Origin: Sphaerisporangium siamense
GTDB lineage: Bacteria; Actinomycetota; Actinomycetes; Streptosporangiales; Streptosporangiaceae
Reading direction: 5' to 3'
DNA length: 64,000 nt
NCBI RefSeq assembly: GCF_014205275.1
Contig: NZ_JACHND010000001.1
Location: forward strand, 1,984,001 to 2,048,000
In this document: one piece after another, positions 40,065 to 48,683 of the stretch
Layout: each line of letters begins with the position of its first letter
Numbering within the stretch: the stretch's first letter is position 1
Program-made: the position numbers and the translations under genes
The notes under the pieces: model-generated
Databases searched by the model: none
What the model was told of the DNA's origin: nothing
Seen by the model: only the letters and a program-made list of their open reading frames with translations

Positions 40065-43000
40065 TCAGGGGTGGAAGGTCTTGAAGTAGTCGGCAGGGAG
40101 TTGGTTGAGCCAGGCGTGGGTGACGCCGGTCCAGCCGATGCGCACGAAGTCGGCCTTGCCGTCGCCGTCCATGTCGGCGAACTGGACGTCCTGGGGCGGC
40201 ACGTCGGCGTCATCGGCGATCTTGCCGATGTCGCGGTAGGTGCCTCCGAGGCCCTTGGGCCCTTCGTTGATCCAGGCCCGGGCGCCGCCGTTGGCGGTGA
40301 TCAGGATACGGTCGGCGCGCTTGTCACCGTTGATGTCGGCGTATCTGATCTCCCGGGGGAGGAGCAGAGCACCGCTGATCGTTTGAGGGGAATCCCATTT
40401 CAGGTACTGGCGGGTGCGCTCGACCGTGTACCCCTGGTTGTACCAGGCGGTCGTCGTGCCGTCCGGCTCGATCAGCAGGTAGTCGTCCCGCCCCCCTCCG
40501 GTGACGTCGGCGAACCGGATTTTGGTGGCGGGGTCGATGTCCAGCTTGGATCCCGCGGAACCTTCGGTGCGGACACTCGCTCCGCCGGCGAACTTCTCCT
40601 TGTCCATGCACATCCGTGAACCGGAAGGGTTGTCGTCCTTCCAGGTGTAGGCGGACACACCCCCTTGGAGGTCGACGACCATGCAGTCGGGGAAGCCGTC
40701 CCCGTCGACGTCGCCGAAACGCAACTGGTTGCCGACGGCCCCGGCCCTGGGCTCGTAGGAGTTCTGGCCCTCCACCATCGGGATCCAGTCATCCCCGGAC
40801 GGGCCGCCGTTCCACCAGAACCGGAAGTTCTGGTCCTTGTCCACGACCACGAACTCGGCCTTGCGGTCCTTGTTGACGTCCGTCAGCCAGAACCGGCTGC
40901 TGGAGGGGAACTGCCGGGCCTGGATGACGCCCCGGTCGTCCCATCCCTCGCCCAGCTTGTTGTTCCCGTCCACGGGCAGGCCCGCGCCGTCGTCCTTGGA
41001 GCCGCACGGGCTGGAGCCCACGTTGGCGGCCGGCGGGTTCGGTTCCTGGATCCATCCGTGGTCGTTGGCCTCTTCGGCCGCCTTGCCGAACGCCTCGGCG
41101 ATCTTGTCGTAGCCCGCGTCGGTGGGATGGACGCCGTCAGAGCGCATCTCGGACAGTTTCAGCGCACTGATGTCGGTGTACACCACCCGCAGGCCTCGTG
41201 CCACGAGCCGGTCCACCATCCCGGGGATCTGGGCGGTGAAGGCCTCGCCCCGCGCGTTCGCGTTGGGATTGTCCTTCGGCTTGAGGGGCTGTATTCCCGA
41301 CACCAGGACGGTGACGCCTGGAGAGTCCTTGCTGACCTGGTCGATCAGTGCCTCCAGTCGCCCGATCGCGGTGTCCATCTGGACGTTGAAGACGACGTCG
41401 TTACCACCCGCGATCAGGGTGATGAGGTTGGGCCGGTAGGTCGGGACCGCGCATCCGGCCTTGTCGGCGATCTGACTGATCGTGAAACCGCGCCAGCCTT
41501 CGATGTCACGGTCGTCCATCGTCCCTACGCGCACCGAACCGACCCAGTCCACTCTGGGGGTGTCGTCGGCGGCGCCGGCGACCGCCTTACCCGCGGCCTT
41601 CTTGCCGATGTTCTCCTCCGCGGCAGCGGAGAAGATGGCCTTCTGGTTGAACCTGCCAAGTCCGTGGAACCTGTATTCAGCGGAGTCCCGGAAACCGTTG
41701 CCGTCCGAACTGCCCTCGCCATAAGTGGTGGACGACCCCAGACCCATCACGCTCAGACTCGGCCACGGTTTGAGGTCCCACACCCCGGACGAGGTAGGCG
41801 GGCCGAGTTTCATGGGCGACTCAGGGGTTCCCGATGAGGGGAGCATCTCCTCTTGATCGTCAGGTCCCGGGGTGAGAACCTGTGACCGCGTCAGCTCCCA
41901 CTGCTGATCCGGATTGTCGGGATCACACTCACCGGTCCACACCTCGGCAGTCCCTCGCGGGATGCGCATGAGACAAAGGCTCCCCGCGCCGGAGAGGCGA
42001 TCAGACAGCAGGTACGTGTTCTGCCTGGAGGCGAAGCGCGGCACCAACTGCTCGCGGGGGCTTTCGGTCGGCGGGAAGAGCATCGGGATGACGCCGCCGA
42101 GAGTCTCCACGTTGGTCCATTTCAGCACCAGGGAATGATCACCTCCGACGAAAAGGCGGTACATCTGTCCGGGCACGGGTGCCCTGCAGTCCGGCTCCGC
42201 GGCGGCCCGCAGGCCCCACGGCGGCTGCTGACCACAGCCCGGAAGCAGGCGGATGTTCAGGCCCCAGTGGTCGGAGTCGCGTCCGAAGCGCTCGACGTGA
42301 CCGGTGCGCTGGTCCGCGTCACTCATCCAGGTCCAGTCCAGTTCGCTACCACCCTGGTGAGTGGGCTGAAACGAACGCACGATGTGCCGCTGAAAATGTT
42401 CCGGCATCCTGGCGGGGTTGGCGTTGAGGTCGGCCATCATTCTGGCGCGCTCGTGAACCGGCCGGTGATGCATGAACTGGCGGATCGTTTCCAGCACGTC
42501 TTCGGCGCCGTTGTCGCGATTTCGGCCGAGGGACGGCGCGTGGGCGTTGAACAGCCAGACGGCGCCGAATCGCACGCCCATCATCGGCCGGGGGTCGAGA
42601 TTGTCATTGTCGGCGACGTGCAGAGGGAGCTGAACGGCCTCGTCGGCGGCCTGTGGGGTCGCGATGGCCAGGCCGTTGCGTTGCTGGCCCGAATCCATGA
42701 AGTAGATGTTGACGGGCACGTGCTGGCCGCGGTCACTTCCTTGGTCCCAGCGGAACTCGGTGACCAGGCCGCCGTTGGCGCTGCGCAGTTCCCGCGTCTC
42801 GAAGGCCCTGGGCGGCGGCTCGGTGCCCGCCTCCTGGATGACCACCGCGTCCCGCCCCGCACGGATCATGGGCTGGACGACGAACGTCCAGCGGCTCTCC
42901 GTCCGCGGCCGGCCGGTTCCGGGGGCCGAGCCGGGGCCTCCCATCTGGCCGTTCATGTTCCAGGACGCGACGTCGTCCATGGGCGGGTCGTCAACCGCGG

Positions 43001-43226
43001 CGTAGGCGGGCGCGGTGGCCGGGCCGGCGGCCGTGGCGGCGGTGACGCCCGTGGTGAGCGTGGTCACGACCACCAGCGCCAGGAGCATCGAACCCCAGCG
43101 GCGTAAGGCCGGCGGCGGACCCAGGGAACGCGACCGCGCGGTCCGCGCGGCATATAACGCTCTTTTCAAGGAACCCTCCGAAACTCGTTTCTCCGTGAAA
43201 ACCTTCGCACCGTCTGACAGGCGCAA
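40065..43226 (-). CDS. Secreted multidomain protein: CdtB-like nuclease, SGNH hydrolase and VCBS repeats
   Basis: A 1053-residue exported protein (hydrophobic core around residues 47-65, Ala-rich cleavage near 75). Residues 84-328 form an endonuclease/exonuclease/phosphatase domain with the CdtB order: ASWNMNGQ, QEAG (Glu132), RNGLAIATPQAADEA, MGVRFGAVWLFNAHA (His229), MADLNANP (Asp266), QPTHQGGSELDW, SDH (Asp319, His320). A short Cys-containing stretch with a QxW-type motif follows. About 490-720 is an SGNH hydrolase (GLGSST, GGND, DGVHP). About 770-1053 has five VCBS/FG-GAP-like repeats (FGDVDGDGFPD, ADINGDKRAD, ADMDGDGKAD). Substrate and target are unknown. Confidence 0.88.
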   Translation of the reverse strand: MRLSDGAKVFTEKRVSEGSLKRALYAARTARSRSLGPPPALRRWGSMLLALVVVTTLTTGVTAATAAGPATAPAYAAVDDPPMDDVASWNMNGQMGGPGSAPGTGRPRTESRWTFVVQPMIRAGRDAVVIQEAGTEPPPRAFETRELRSANGGLVTEFRWDQGSDRGQHVPVNIYFMDSGQQRNGLAIATPQAADEAVQLPLHVADNDNLDPRPMMGVRFGAVWLFNAHAPSLGRNRDNGAEDVLETIRQFMHHRPVHERARMMADLNANPARMPEHFQRHIVRSFQPTHQGGSELDWTWMSDADQRTGHVERFGRDSDHWGLNIRLLPGCGQQPPWGLRAAAEPDCRAPVPGQMYRLFVGGDHSLVLKWTNVETLGGVIPMLFPPTESPREQLVPRFASRQNTYLLSDRLSGAGSLCLMRIPRGTAEVWTGECDPDNPDQQWELTRSQVLTPGPDDQEEMLPSSGTPESPMKLGPPTSSGVWDLKPWPSLSVMGLGSSTTYGEGSSDGNGFRDSAEYRFHGLGRFNQKAIFSAAAEENIGKKAAGKAVAGAADDTPRVDWVGSVRVGTMDDRDIEGWRGFTISQIADKAGCAVPTYRPNLITLIAGGNDVVFNVQMDTAIGRLEALIDQVSKDSPGVTVLVSGIQPLKPKDNPNANARGEAFTAQIPGMVDRLVARGLRVVYTDISALKLSEMRSDGVHPTDAGYDKIAEAFGKAAEEANDHGWIQEPNPPAANVGSSPCGSKDDGAGLPVDGNNKLGEGWDDRGVIQARQFPSSSRFWLTDVNKDRKAEFVVVDKDQNFRFWWNGGPSGDDWIPMVEGQNSYEPRAGAVGNQLRFGDVDGDGFPDCMVVDLQGGVSAYTWKDDNPSGSRMCMDKEKFAGGASVRTEGSAGSKLDIDPATKIRFADVTGGGRDDYLLIEPDGTTTAWYNQGYTVERTRQYLKWDSPQTISGALLLPREIRYADINGDKRADRILITANGGARAWINEGPKGLGGTYRDIGKIADDADVPPQDVQFADMDGDGKADFVRIGWTGVTHAWLNQLPADYFKTFHP

Positions 43227-43323
43227 TGACTAATGAGTTCTTATTCGGGATAAATAACGTTTAGTCATGGCTTTCACGCGATGACGATCGCTCGATGGGC
43301 CCGCTTGCGGCTCCGCGCGTGCC

Positions 43324-43364
43324 GGGCGGGCGCCGGCCGGGGGCGTGACCGGCGGCGCTCGCCC
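43324..43364. terminator. Hairpin between lectin and CdtB-like genes
   Basis: Arms gggcgggcgccg (43324-43335) and cggcgctcgccc (43353-43364) pair at 11 of 12 positions. It follows the lectin stop (43380), so the lectin and CdtB-like genes may be separate transcripts. Confidence 0.6.
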
Positions 43365-43379
43365 GAGTGGGACAGGGAA

Positions 43380-43940
43380 CTACCAGGTGGCGCCGTCGGC
43401 GAGGAAGCGCCACAGGCGGTCGTTGCTGTTCTGGTCGCGGTCGAGGTAGAGGGTGTTCCAGCTTCCGGAGCCCTGGTAGACGGCGAGGGTGATGGCGAGG
43501 CCGGGCGAGCCCTTGGGGCGGAGGCTGAACCAGTTGGCGCTGGCGCCGCCGGTCTCCTCCCAGCGGTACGTCCAGTTCTGCGCGTCGGAGCCGTCGCACG
43601 TGCGCACCACGATGGTGTCGCCGGCCTTCGGGGCCGCGGTCGAGGGTTGCAGGCACTTGTTCGTGTAGACGTTCTTGATCACGATGCTCTCGTCGGCATT
43701 GCTGGTGTACGTCCACTTGACGCTCTTGTACTGCCAGCCGGGGGAGCGCAGCGAGATGATCTGGGCACCCTCGCCGAGGCTGTCGGACAGCACGGCGACG
43801 CGGCTGCCGTCGGTGCGGTTGATGAGCTGACGCTCGTCGGCCGCCGTCCGGGCGTGCGCCGTGGGGGTAGTCGCGCCGAAGACGCCGACGGAGGTCAGCG
43901 CCAGGGTGGAGCACGCGAGAGCCCGCTTCGTGAAGGCCAT
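43380..43940 (-). CDS. Secreted ricin-type beta-trefoil lectin
   Basis: A 186-residue protein with a clear signal peptide (MAFTKRALACSTLALTSVGV, cleavage after AHA). The rest is one beta-trefoil-like domain: INRTDGSRVAVLSDSLGEGA, NVYTNKCLQPSTAAPKAGDT and the QxW box in CDGSDAQNWTYRW, with a second W-R-F near the end (DRLWRFLADGATW). Ricin-type domains bind carbohydrates. CdtA and CdtC of cytolethal distending toxin are lectins of this fold, which makes its place 153 bases upstream of the CdtB-like gene on the same strand notable. ATG 43940 is the right start. Confidence 0.85.
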   Translation of the reverse strand: MAFTKRALACSTLALTSVGVFGATTPTAHARTAADERQLINRTDGSRVAVLSDSLGEGAQIISLRSPGWQYKSVKWTYTSNADESIVIKNVYTNKCLQPSTAAPKAGDTIVVRTCDGSDAQNWTYRWEETGGASANWFSLRPKGSPGLAITLAVYQGSGSWNTLYLDRDQNSNDRLWRFLADGATW

Positions 43941-44072
43941 GAACTGGCACCCTTCTTCTCGGTGTGGGCGGCCTCCCTGCCGGAGACCGCCCACCCCACG
44001 GTGCCTGGTGATCACTCAACGGAGTTGAATGATCGTCCCTATAAATGATCAACGCCGTGGGCGCGAACCCGC

Positions 44073-45500
44073 TCAGCCCACGGGTTCGGGGACTTTCGGG
44101 ACGTCCACCTGGCTGGGCGGCGCCGTGCGCCGGGCGCGGAGGGTGACGAGGCTGACCGGCACCCCGACCGCCACGATGACGCCCGCGACGACCAGCGCGA
44201 GCTGGTACCCCTGCAGGAACGCGGGCAGGGGCCCGGCGCCGTCGGCGATGGCCGCGCTCTGCCGCGCGCTCAGGATCGCGCCCAGGATAGTGACGCCGAG
44301 CAGGCCGAAGACCTCGCGCGAGACGTTCAGCACACCCGACGCGACGCCCCCGCGGCCCGCCGGAAGTGCTCCGAGAATGGCGTTGGTGAGCGGGACGAGC
44401 AGGCCCGCGCCCAGCCCGTACAGCATCAGCCAGGGGAAGATCTGCCCGTAGGTGCCGTGCTCGCCGACGAAGGACAGGGCGACCACCGCGGCGGCCATCA
44501 GGCCGAGGCCCGCGGCGACGGTCGGGCCGGTGCCGAGGCGGGCGGCGAGGCGCGGGGCGACGGTCGCCAGCGCGGCCATCAGCAGCGCCATGGGAACGAA
44601 GGCCGCGCCCGCCTGGGTGGGGGTGAAGCCGAGGACGTTCTGCAGCCACAGAGCCGTGAAGAAGTAGATGCCGAAGATGCCGAACGCCCACAGGCCCATG
44701 GACAGCAGGCCGCCGCTGAAGACGCGCTCACGGAACAGCGACAGGTCGATCATCGGCTCGGCGGCGCGGCTCTCGATCACCACGAAGACCGCGGCGGCGA
44801 GGGCGGCGACCGCGAAGGATCCGAGGATCAGCCCGGACGTCCAGCCCCGGCTCTCGCCCTCGATCAGCGCGAAGGTGAGCGCGAAGAGCCCGAGTGAGGA
44901 GACGAGCAGGCCGGGCACGTCGAGGCGGTGCCGGACGCCGGGGGCGGAGCGGCGGATCGCCCACGCGGCGAGGGCGAAGGTGACGACCCCGATCGGGACG
45001 TTGATCAGGTAGATCCAGCCCCAGTGCCAGTTCTCGCTGATGAACCCGCCGGTCACCGGGCCGAGGGCGAGCGCGAGCCCGCCGATCGCGCTCCAGACGC
45101 CGACGGCGGTGCCCCGCTCGCGCGGGTCGGGGAAGACCTGCGGGATCAGCGCGAGCGCCGTCGGTGTCAGCAGCGCCGCGCCCACCCCCTGCAACCCCCG
45201 GCTGACGATCAGCGTCGCGCCGTCCCCCGACAGGCCCGCCGCCGCCGAGGCGATCGTGAACACGCCGAGGCCGGTCAGGAACACCCGCCGCTGCCCGAAG
45301 ACGTCGGCGAGCCGCCCGCCGGCCATGAGCAGCCCGGCGAACACCAGCATGTAGCAACTGACGATCCACTCAAGGCCCGAGATGGACAGCCCCAGATCGC
45401 GCTGGATGGTCGGGAGCGCCACGTTGACCACGTTGTTGTCCAGATACGTCATGAAAGTGGCCAGCGAGACGGCCACCAGAGCCCACCATCGGCGGTTCAC
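44073..45500 (-). CDS. MFS drug exporter, DHA2 (14-helix) type
   Basis: A 475-residue transporter. Motif A is GGRLADVFGQRRVFLTGLGV, motif C is GPVTGGFISENWHWGWIYLI, and the N-terminus is FMTYLDNNVVNVALPTIQRD (motif D1), all of EmrB/QacA exporters. GTG 45500 has gagggga upstream. It is divergent from a TetR gene, with a long palindrome overlapping both start regions, so it is almost certainly under TetR repression and induced by its substrate. Confidence 0.93.
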   Translation of the reverse strand: MNRRWWALVAVSLATFMTYLDNNVVNVALPTIQRDLGLSISGLEWIVSCYMLVFAGLLMAGGRLADVFGQRRVFLTGLGVFTIASAAAGLSGDGATLIVSRGLQGVGAALLTPTALALIPQVFPDPRERGTAVGVWSAIGGLALALGPVTGGFISENWHWGWIYLINVPIGVVTFALAAWAIRRSAPGVRHRLDVPGLLVSSLGLFALTFALIEGESRGWTSGLILGSFAVAALAAAVFVVIESRAAEPMIDLSLFRERVFSGGLLSMGLWAFGIFGIYFFTALWLQNVLGFTPTQAGAAFVPMALLMAALATVAPRLAARLGTGPTVAAGLGLMAAAVVALSFVGEHGTYGQIFPWLMLYGLGAGLLVPLTNAILGALPAGRGGVASGVLNVSREVFGLLGVTILGAILSARQSAAIADGAGPLPAFLQGYQLALVVAGVIVAVGVPVSLVTLRARRTAPPSQVDVPKVPEPVG

Positions 45501-45514
45501 ATCAAGTTCCCCTC

Positions 45515-45549
45515 TACGACGTACACGTACGGCGTACATGTACGTCGTA
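45515..45549. promoter_or_regulatory. 35-bp near-perfect palindrome, TetR operator
   Basis: Arms tacgacgtacacgtac (45515-45530) and gtacatgtacgtcgta (45534-45549) are complementary at 15 of 16 positions around the centre ggc. The site lies 15 bases from the exporter start and 32 from the TetR start. Two TetR dimers on one site of this length would be typical. Confidence 0.85.
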
Positions 45550-45580
45550 CAGGAGAACCTGTACCGCGTATAGTTGTCAA

Positions 45581-46252
45581 GTGGCCGCAGAGAAGCTGAC
45601 CCGCGAGAGCGTGGTCGAACGGGCCCTTGAGCTCGCCAACGAAGAGGGCGTCGAGTCGCTGACGATCCGGCGGCTCGCCGGTCGGCTCGGCGTCACGCCC
45701 ATGGCGCTGTACTGGCATTTCAAGAACAAGGACGAGATGGTGTGGGCGCTCGCCGACCACCTGCTCTCCAGCGTGACCGCGGACATCTCCCCGGACGATC
45801 CCTGGCAGGTCCGCCTGCGCGGCATGGTCGAGGCGCTCGTCGCCGCCATGCGCGAACATCCGTCGCTGCCCGATTTCCTCGCCACCGTCGAGGCGAAGCA
45901 CGATCTGGAGAGCTTCAAGCGGGCCACGGAGGCGGCCCTGGAGGCTCTCACGGCGGCGGGCTTCTCGGTGAGCGAGGGCTACTACATCTCGTCCTACCTG
46001 CTCAACGGAACGATCGCGCTGGTCAAGTACCATCCGGGTTGCCCGGCGGGCATGTCGGAGGCCGACGAGGCCGAGGCGCGGCGGCTGCGGCGGCTGCACA
46101 TCGAGTCCCTCCCGCCCGACCGCTTCCCCCGCATGATCGACTACGGCGCCACGTTGGCCTGCGCGCCGGACGTCGACCACTATTTCGCGTTCGGCGTCGA
46201 CCTCCTGATGGCGGGCGTGGAGGACATGGCGCGGCGCCGCGCCGCCGGTTAA
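45581..46252 (+). CDS. TetR-family repressor with TetR_C-type domain
   Basis: A 223-residue regulator. HTH: LTRESVVERALELANEEGVE, then LTIRRLAGRLGVTPMALYWH with FKNKDEM. The C-terminal domain (VDHYFAFGVDLLMAGVEDMA) is of the tetracycline-repressor type. GTG 45581 is the start. It probably represses the divergent exporter and itself via the palindrome. Its TAA stop overlaps the stop of the next minus-strand exporter. Confidence 0.93.
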   Translation: MAAEKLTRESVVERALELANEEGVESLTIRRLAGRLGVTPMALYWHFKNKDEMVWALADHLLSSVTADISPDDPWQVRLRGMVEALVAAMREHPSLPDFLATVEAKHDLESFKRATEAALEALTAAGFSVSEGYYISSYLLNGTIALVKYHPGCPAGMSEADEAEARRLRRLHIESLPPDRFPRMIDYGATLACAPDVDHYFAFGVDLLMAGVEDMARRRAAG

Positions 46253-47751
46253 CCGGCCTTTTCCTCTCCGGCCGGACGGCCGGGGTCCGGGCGGGCGCAG
46301 GCCGCGGTGACCAGCCCGGCGAGCGCCAGCACGGTCAGCACCAGGTACGTCCGCTGGAAGCCCGACAGGAGCTGCTGGACGGCCGTGGGGGACAGGCGGG
46401 CGAGCGTGCCCGCGTACACGAGGTTCCTGAGCGGTGGGGCCAGCGTGCTCGTCAGCACGCTCAAGCTCATCGCCACGCTCAGCACGATCCCCGCGTTCAT
46501 GATCATGAGCCGGAAGCCGTTGACGACGCCCAGGCCGCCGGGCGGCAGCGCGCTCATCACCTGCGTGGTGTTGCCGGTGAGGAAGGCGCCGTTGCCGCAT
46601 CCCGCCAGGAACAGGCCGGTCCCGATGACCCAGTACGGCGTGGCGGCCCCCGCCGACAGCGTGAGGCAGACCAGGCCGGCGAAGTTCAGCGCGCCCCCGC
46701 CGACCGACAGCGCGTACGGCGACACCCGGCGGCCGAGCGCGCCCGCCGTCGGGGAGGCCAGCGCCATGCCGACGGGCACCGGCAGCACGCCGAGCGCCGC
46801 CTCGAACGCGTCCATGCCGCGCGCGGCCTGGAAGTACAGGGCGATGAGCAGGACCAGCGCCGACCGCGACAGCGCCGTGCAGAACGACGCCAGGTTCGCG
46901 AACGCCAGCATGCGCCGGCCGAACAGGCGCGGGTCCAGCACCGGATGGGAGGCGCGGCCCTCGACGACGATCAGCACGGGCAGCAGGACCAGGAAGAGCA
47001 GCGTGCCCGCGATCACCACGGGGCCGGACAGGCCGTGCGAGCCCGCGTCCGAGAGGGCGACGAGGATCGCCGACAGCGCGGCGAAGACGATGACGTTCCC
47101 CGCGACGTCCAGTGAGGTGCGCGGGCCCGCGGGCACGCGGCGCAGCGTCGTCCAGCCCCAGAGCAGCCCGACCACGCCGGCGGGGACGTTGACCCAGAAC
47201 ACCCACTGCCAGCCCGCGGCCTGGGCGATGAGGCCGCCGAGCGTGGGGCCGGCGAGCTGGGCCACCGACAGGGTGCCGATGTAGACGCCCATGCCCTGGC
47301 TGAGGCGGTCGGGCGGGAAGGCCACGGTGATGATCACGGTGCCGTTCGCCAGGATCATCGCCGCGCCCAGGGCCTGGACGCCGCGCATGACGATCAGGAA
47401 CGCGACGGTCGGGGAGAACCCGGCCAGCAGGGACGCGGTGACGAACAAGGCGAACCCGGCGAGGTAGATCTCGCGCCGCCCGAGCAGGTCGGCGACGCGC
47501 CCGAAGAAGACCAGCGTCGCGGTGATGATCAGCAGGTACGAGACGAGGATCCACGAGGACGCCAGGGCGCCGGCCTGGAAGTGCCGCACGACGGCGGGGA
47601 GCGCCACGTTCAGGGTGCTGCCGTTGATGCCGATGAGGATGAGGCCGAGGCTGGTGACCGAGCACACCCGCCAGGCGTATCGAAGCTGCTTCGCGTACTC
47701 CGGCGTCCCGGGCGGGACGGGGGCGGCCTGATCAAGCGGATGGGCGACCAT
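46249..47751 (-). CDS. MFS drug exporter, DHA2 type
   Basis: A 500-residue transporter, second of the pair at this locus. Motifs: INGSTLNVALPAVVRHFQAG, FFGRVADLLGRREIYLAGFA, RGVQALGAAMILANGTVIIT, and LAGPTLGGLIAQAAGWQWVF (motif C). About 14 helices. The start is ATG/GTG 47751. It converges with the TetR gene. The substrate is unknown. Confidence 0.92.
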   Translation of the reverse strand: MVAHPLDQAAPVPPGTPEYAKQLRYAWRVCSVTSLGLILIGINGSTLNVALPAVVRHFQAGALASSWILVSYLLIITATLVFFGRVADLLGRREIYLAGFALFVTASLLAGFSPTVAFLIVMRGVQALGAAMILANGTVIITVAFPPDRLSQGMGVYIGTLSVAQLAGPTLGGLIAQAAGWQWVFWVNVPAGVVGLLWGWTTLRRVPAGPRTSLDVAGNVIVFAALSAILVALSDAGSHGLSGPVVIAGTLLFLVLLPVLIVVEGRASHPVLDPRLFGRRMLAFANLASFCTALSRSALVLLIALYFQAARGMDAFEAALGVLPVPVGMALASPTAGALGRRVSPYALSVGGGALNFAGLVCLTLSAGAATPYWVIGTGLFLAGCGNGAFLTGNTTQVMSALPPGGLGVVNGFRLMIMNAGIVLSVAMSLSVLTSTLAPPLRNLVYAGTLARLSPTAVQQLLSGFQRTYLVLTVLALAGLVTAACARPDPGRPAGEEKAG

Positions 47752-47898
47752 CCCCCAAGTCTGATGTAAGCCTTAGATCCGCATTTGTCACCCAGCCGCG
47801 CGCCCCCCGCCCCGACGAGCCGCACACAACGTTAACCACCAACCCCCGTCACACCCCCGCGAACGCCCCCACCACGCGCTCGTGCGCGGGGTCGCCCC

Positions 47899-48573
47899 TC
47901 AGCGGGCGCGTCTGCGGAGGGAGTCGAGGTCGTAGATGGTCACGCGGCGGCGGCCGGTCTCGATGAGGCCGCGGTCGCGGAGGGAGCGCAGGGCCTTGCT
48001 GACCGCCTCGCGCGAGGCGCCGGTCCAGCCCGCCAGCTCGTCCTGCGAGAGGGGCAGGGCGACCTTGACGCCGCCATCGGTGGGCTCTCCGAAGCGCTCG
48101 GCCAGCTCGACCAGGCGGGTCGCCACGCGGCCGGTGGTGTCGAACGCGCCGTACTCGACGCGCTTGCGGTCGGCGTCGCGCAGGCGCTCCATGACGAGCT
48201 GTAACAGAAGAACCGCGACGCGGCCGTGGCCGTTCAGGAACCCGGGGAAATCGTGGATCACGAGCCCCTCGACGGGCTCCAGCGCGGTGATCGTGCCCGA
48301 GCGGGGCTCGCCGCTGATGGCCGACATGTCGCCGAGCAGCGCACCGGGCCCGCGGATGGCCAGCACGACCTCGGTGCCCCCGGCGGTGTGCGAGGAGACC
48401 TTCACCCGGCCCGAGGTGAGGACGAGGGCCCAGCCGGAGGTGTCGCCCTCGGACATGACGGTCGCGCCGCGCCGCCACCGGCGACCGCGAGCCGCGGCGG
48501 TGAGATCGGCGATCTCGTCCGGGGTGAGCCGGGAAAGGAACTCGCCGGGCTCCAGGGACGGGCTGGGCGTCAT
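47899..48573 (-). CDS. Crp/Fnr-family cyclic-nucleotide-binding regulator
   Basis: A 224-residue regulator. The N-terminal cNMP-binding barrel is seen in RRGATVMSEGDTSGWALVLT, then VVLAIRGPGALLGDMSAISG and EPRSGTITALEP. The C-terminal HTH reads LPLSQDELAGWTGASREAVS, then KALRSLRDRGLIETGRRRV. The phosphate-binding cassette is only partly standard (GDMSAISGEPRSG where GE-x-A/L is common), so cAMP binding is probable but not certain. A nucleotide cyclase gene lies 110 bases upstream on the same strand. Confidence 0.92.
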   Translation of the reverse strand: MTPSPSLEPGEFLSRLTPDEIADLTAAARGRRWRRGATVMSEGDTSGWALVLTSGRVKVSSHTAGGTEVVLAIRGPGALLGDMSAISGEPRSGTITALEPVEGLVIHDFPGFLNGHGRVAVLLLQLVMERLRDADRKRVEYGAFDTTGRVATRLVELAERFGEPTDGGVKVALPLSQDELAGWTGASREAVSKALRSLRDRGLIETGRRRVTIYDLDSLRRRAR

Positions 48574-48683
48574 CGCTCCTCCAAACGGCGCGGCCGGGCA
48601 ACGCTCCGATTATCACCGCCCGCCCGCCACCCGTTCCCGGTCGTTCTCCCCACCTGTGGAAAACGCCCGCAAGCGTGCGCGGC

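Noticed and set aside
40065-43226. Interpretation of the large secreted protein as a simple lipase
   Set aside because: The SGNH blocks cover only the central 230 residues. The N-terminal 245 residues hold a separate nuclease-type domain with its own complete catalytic set.
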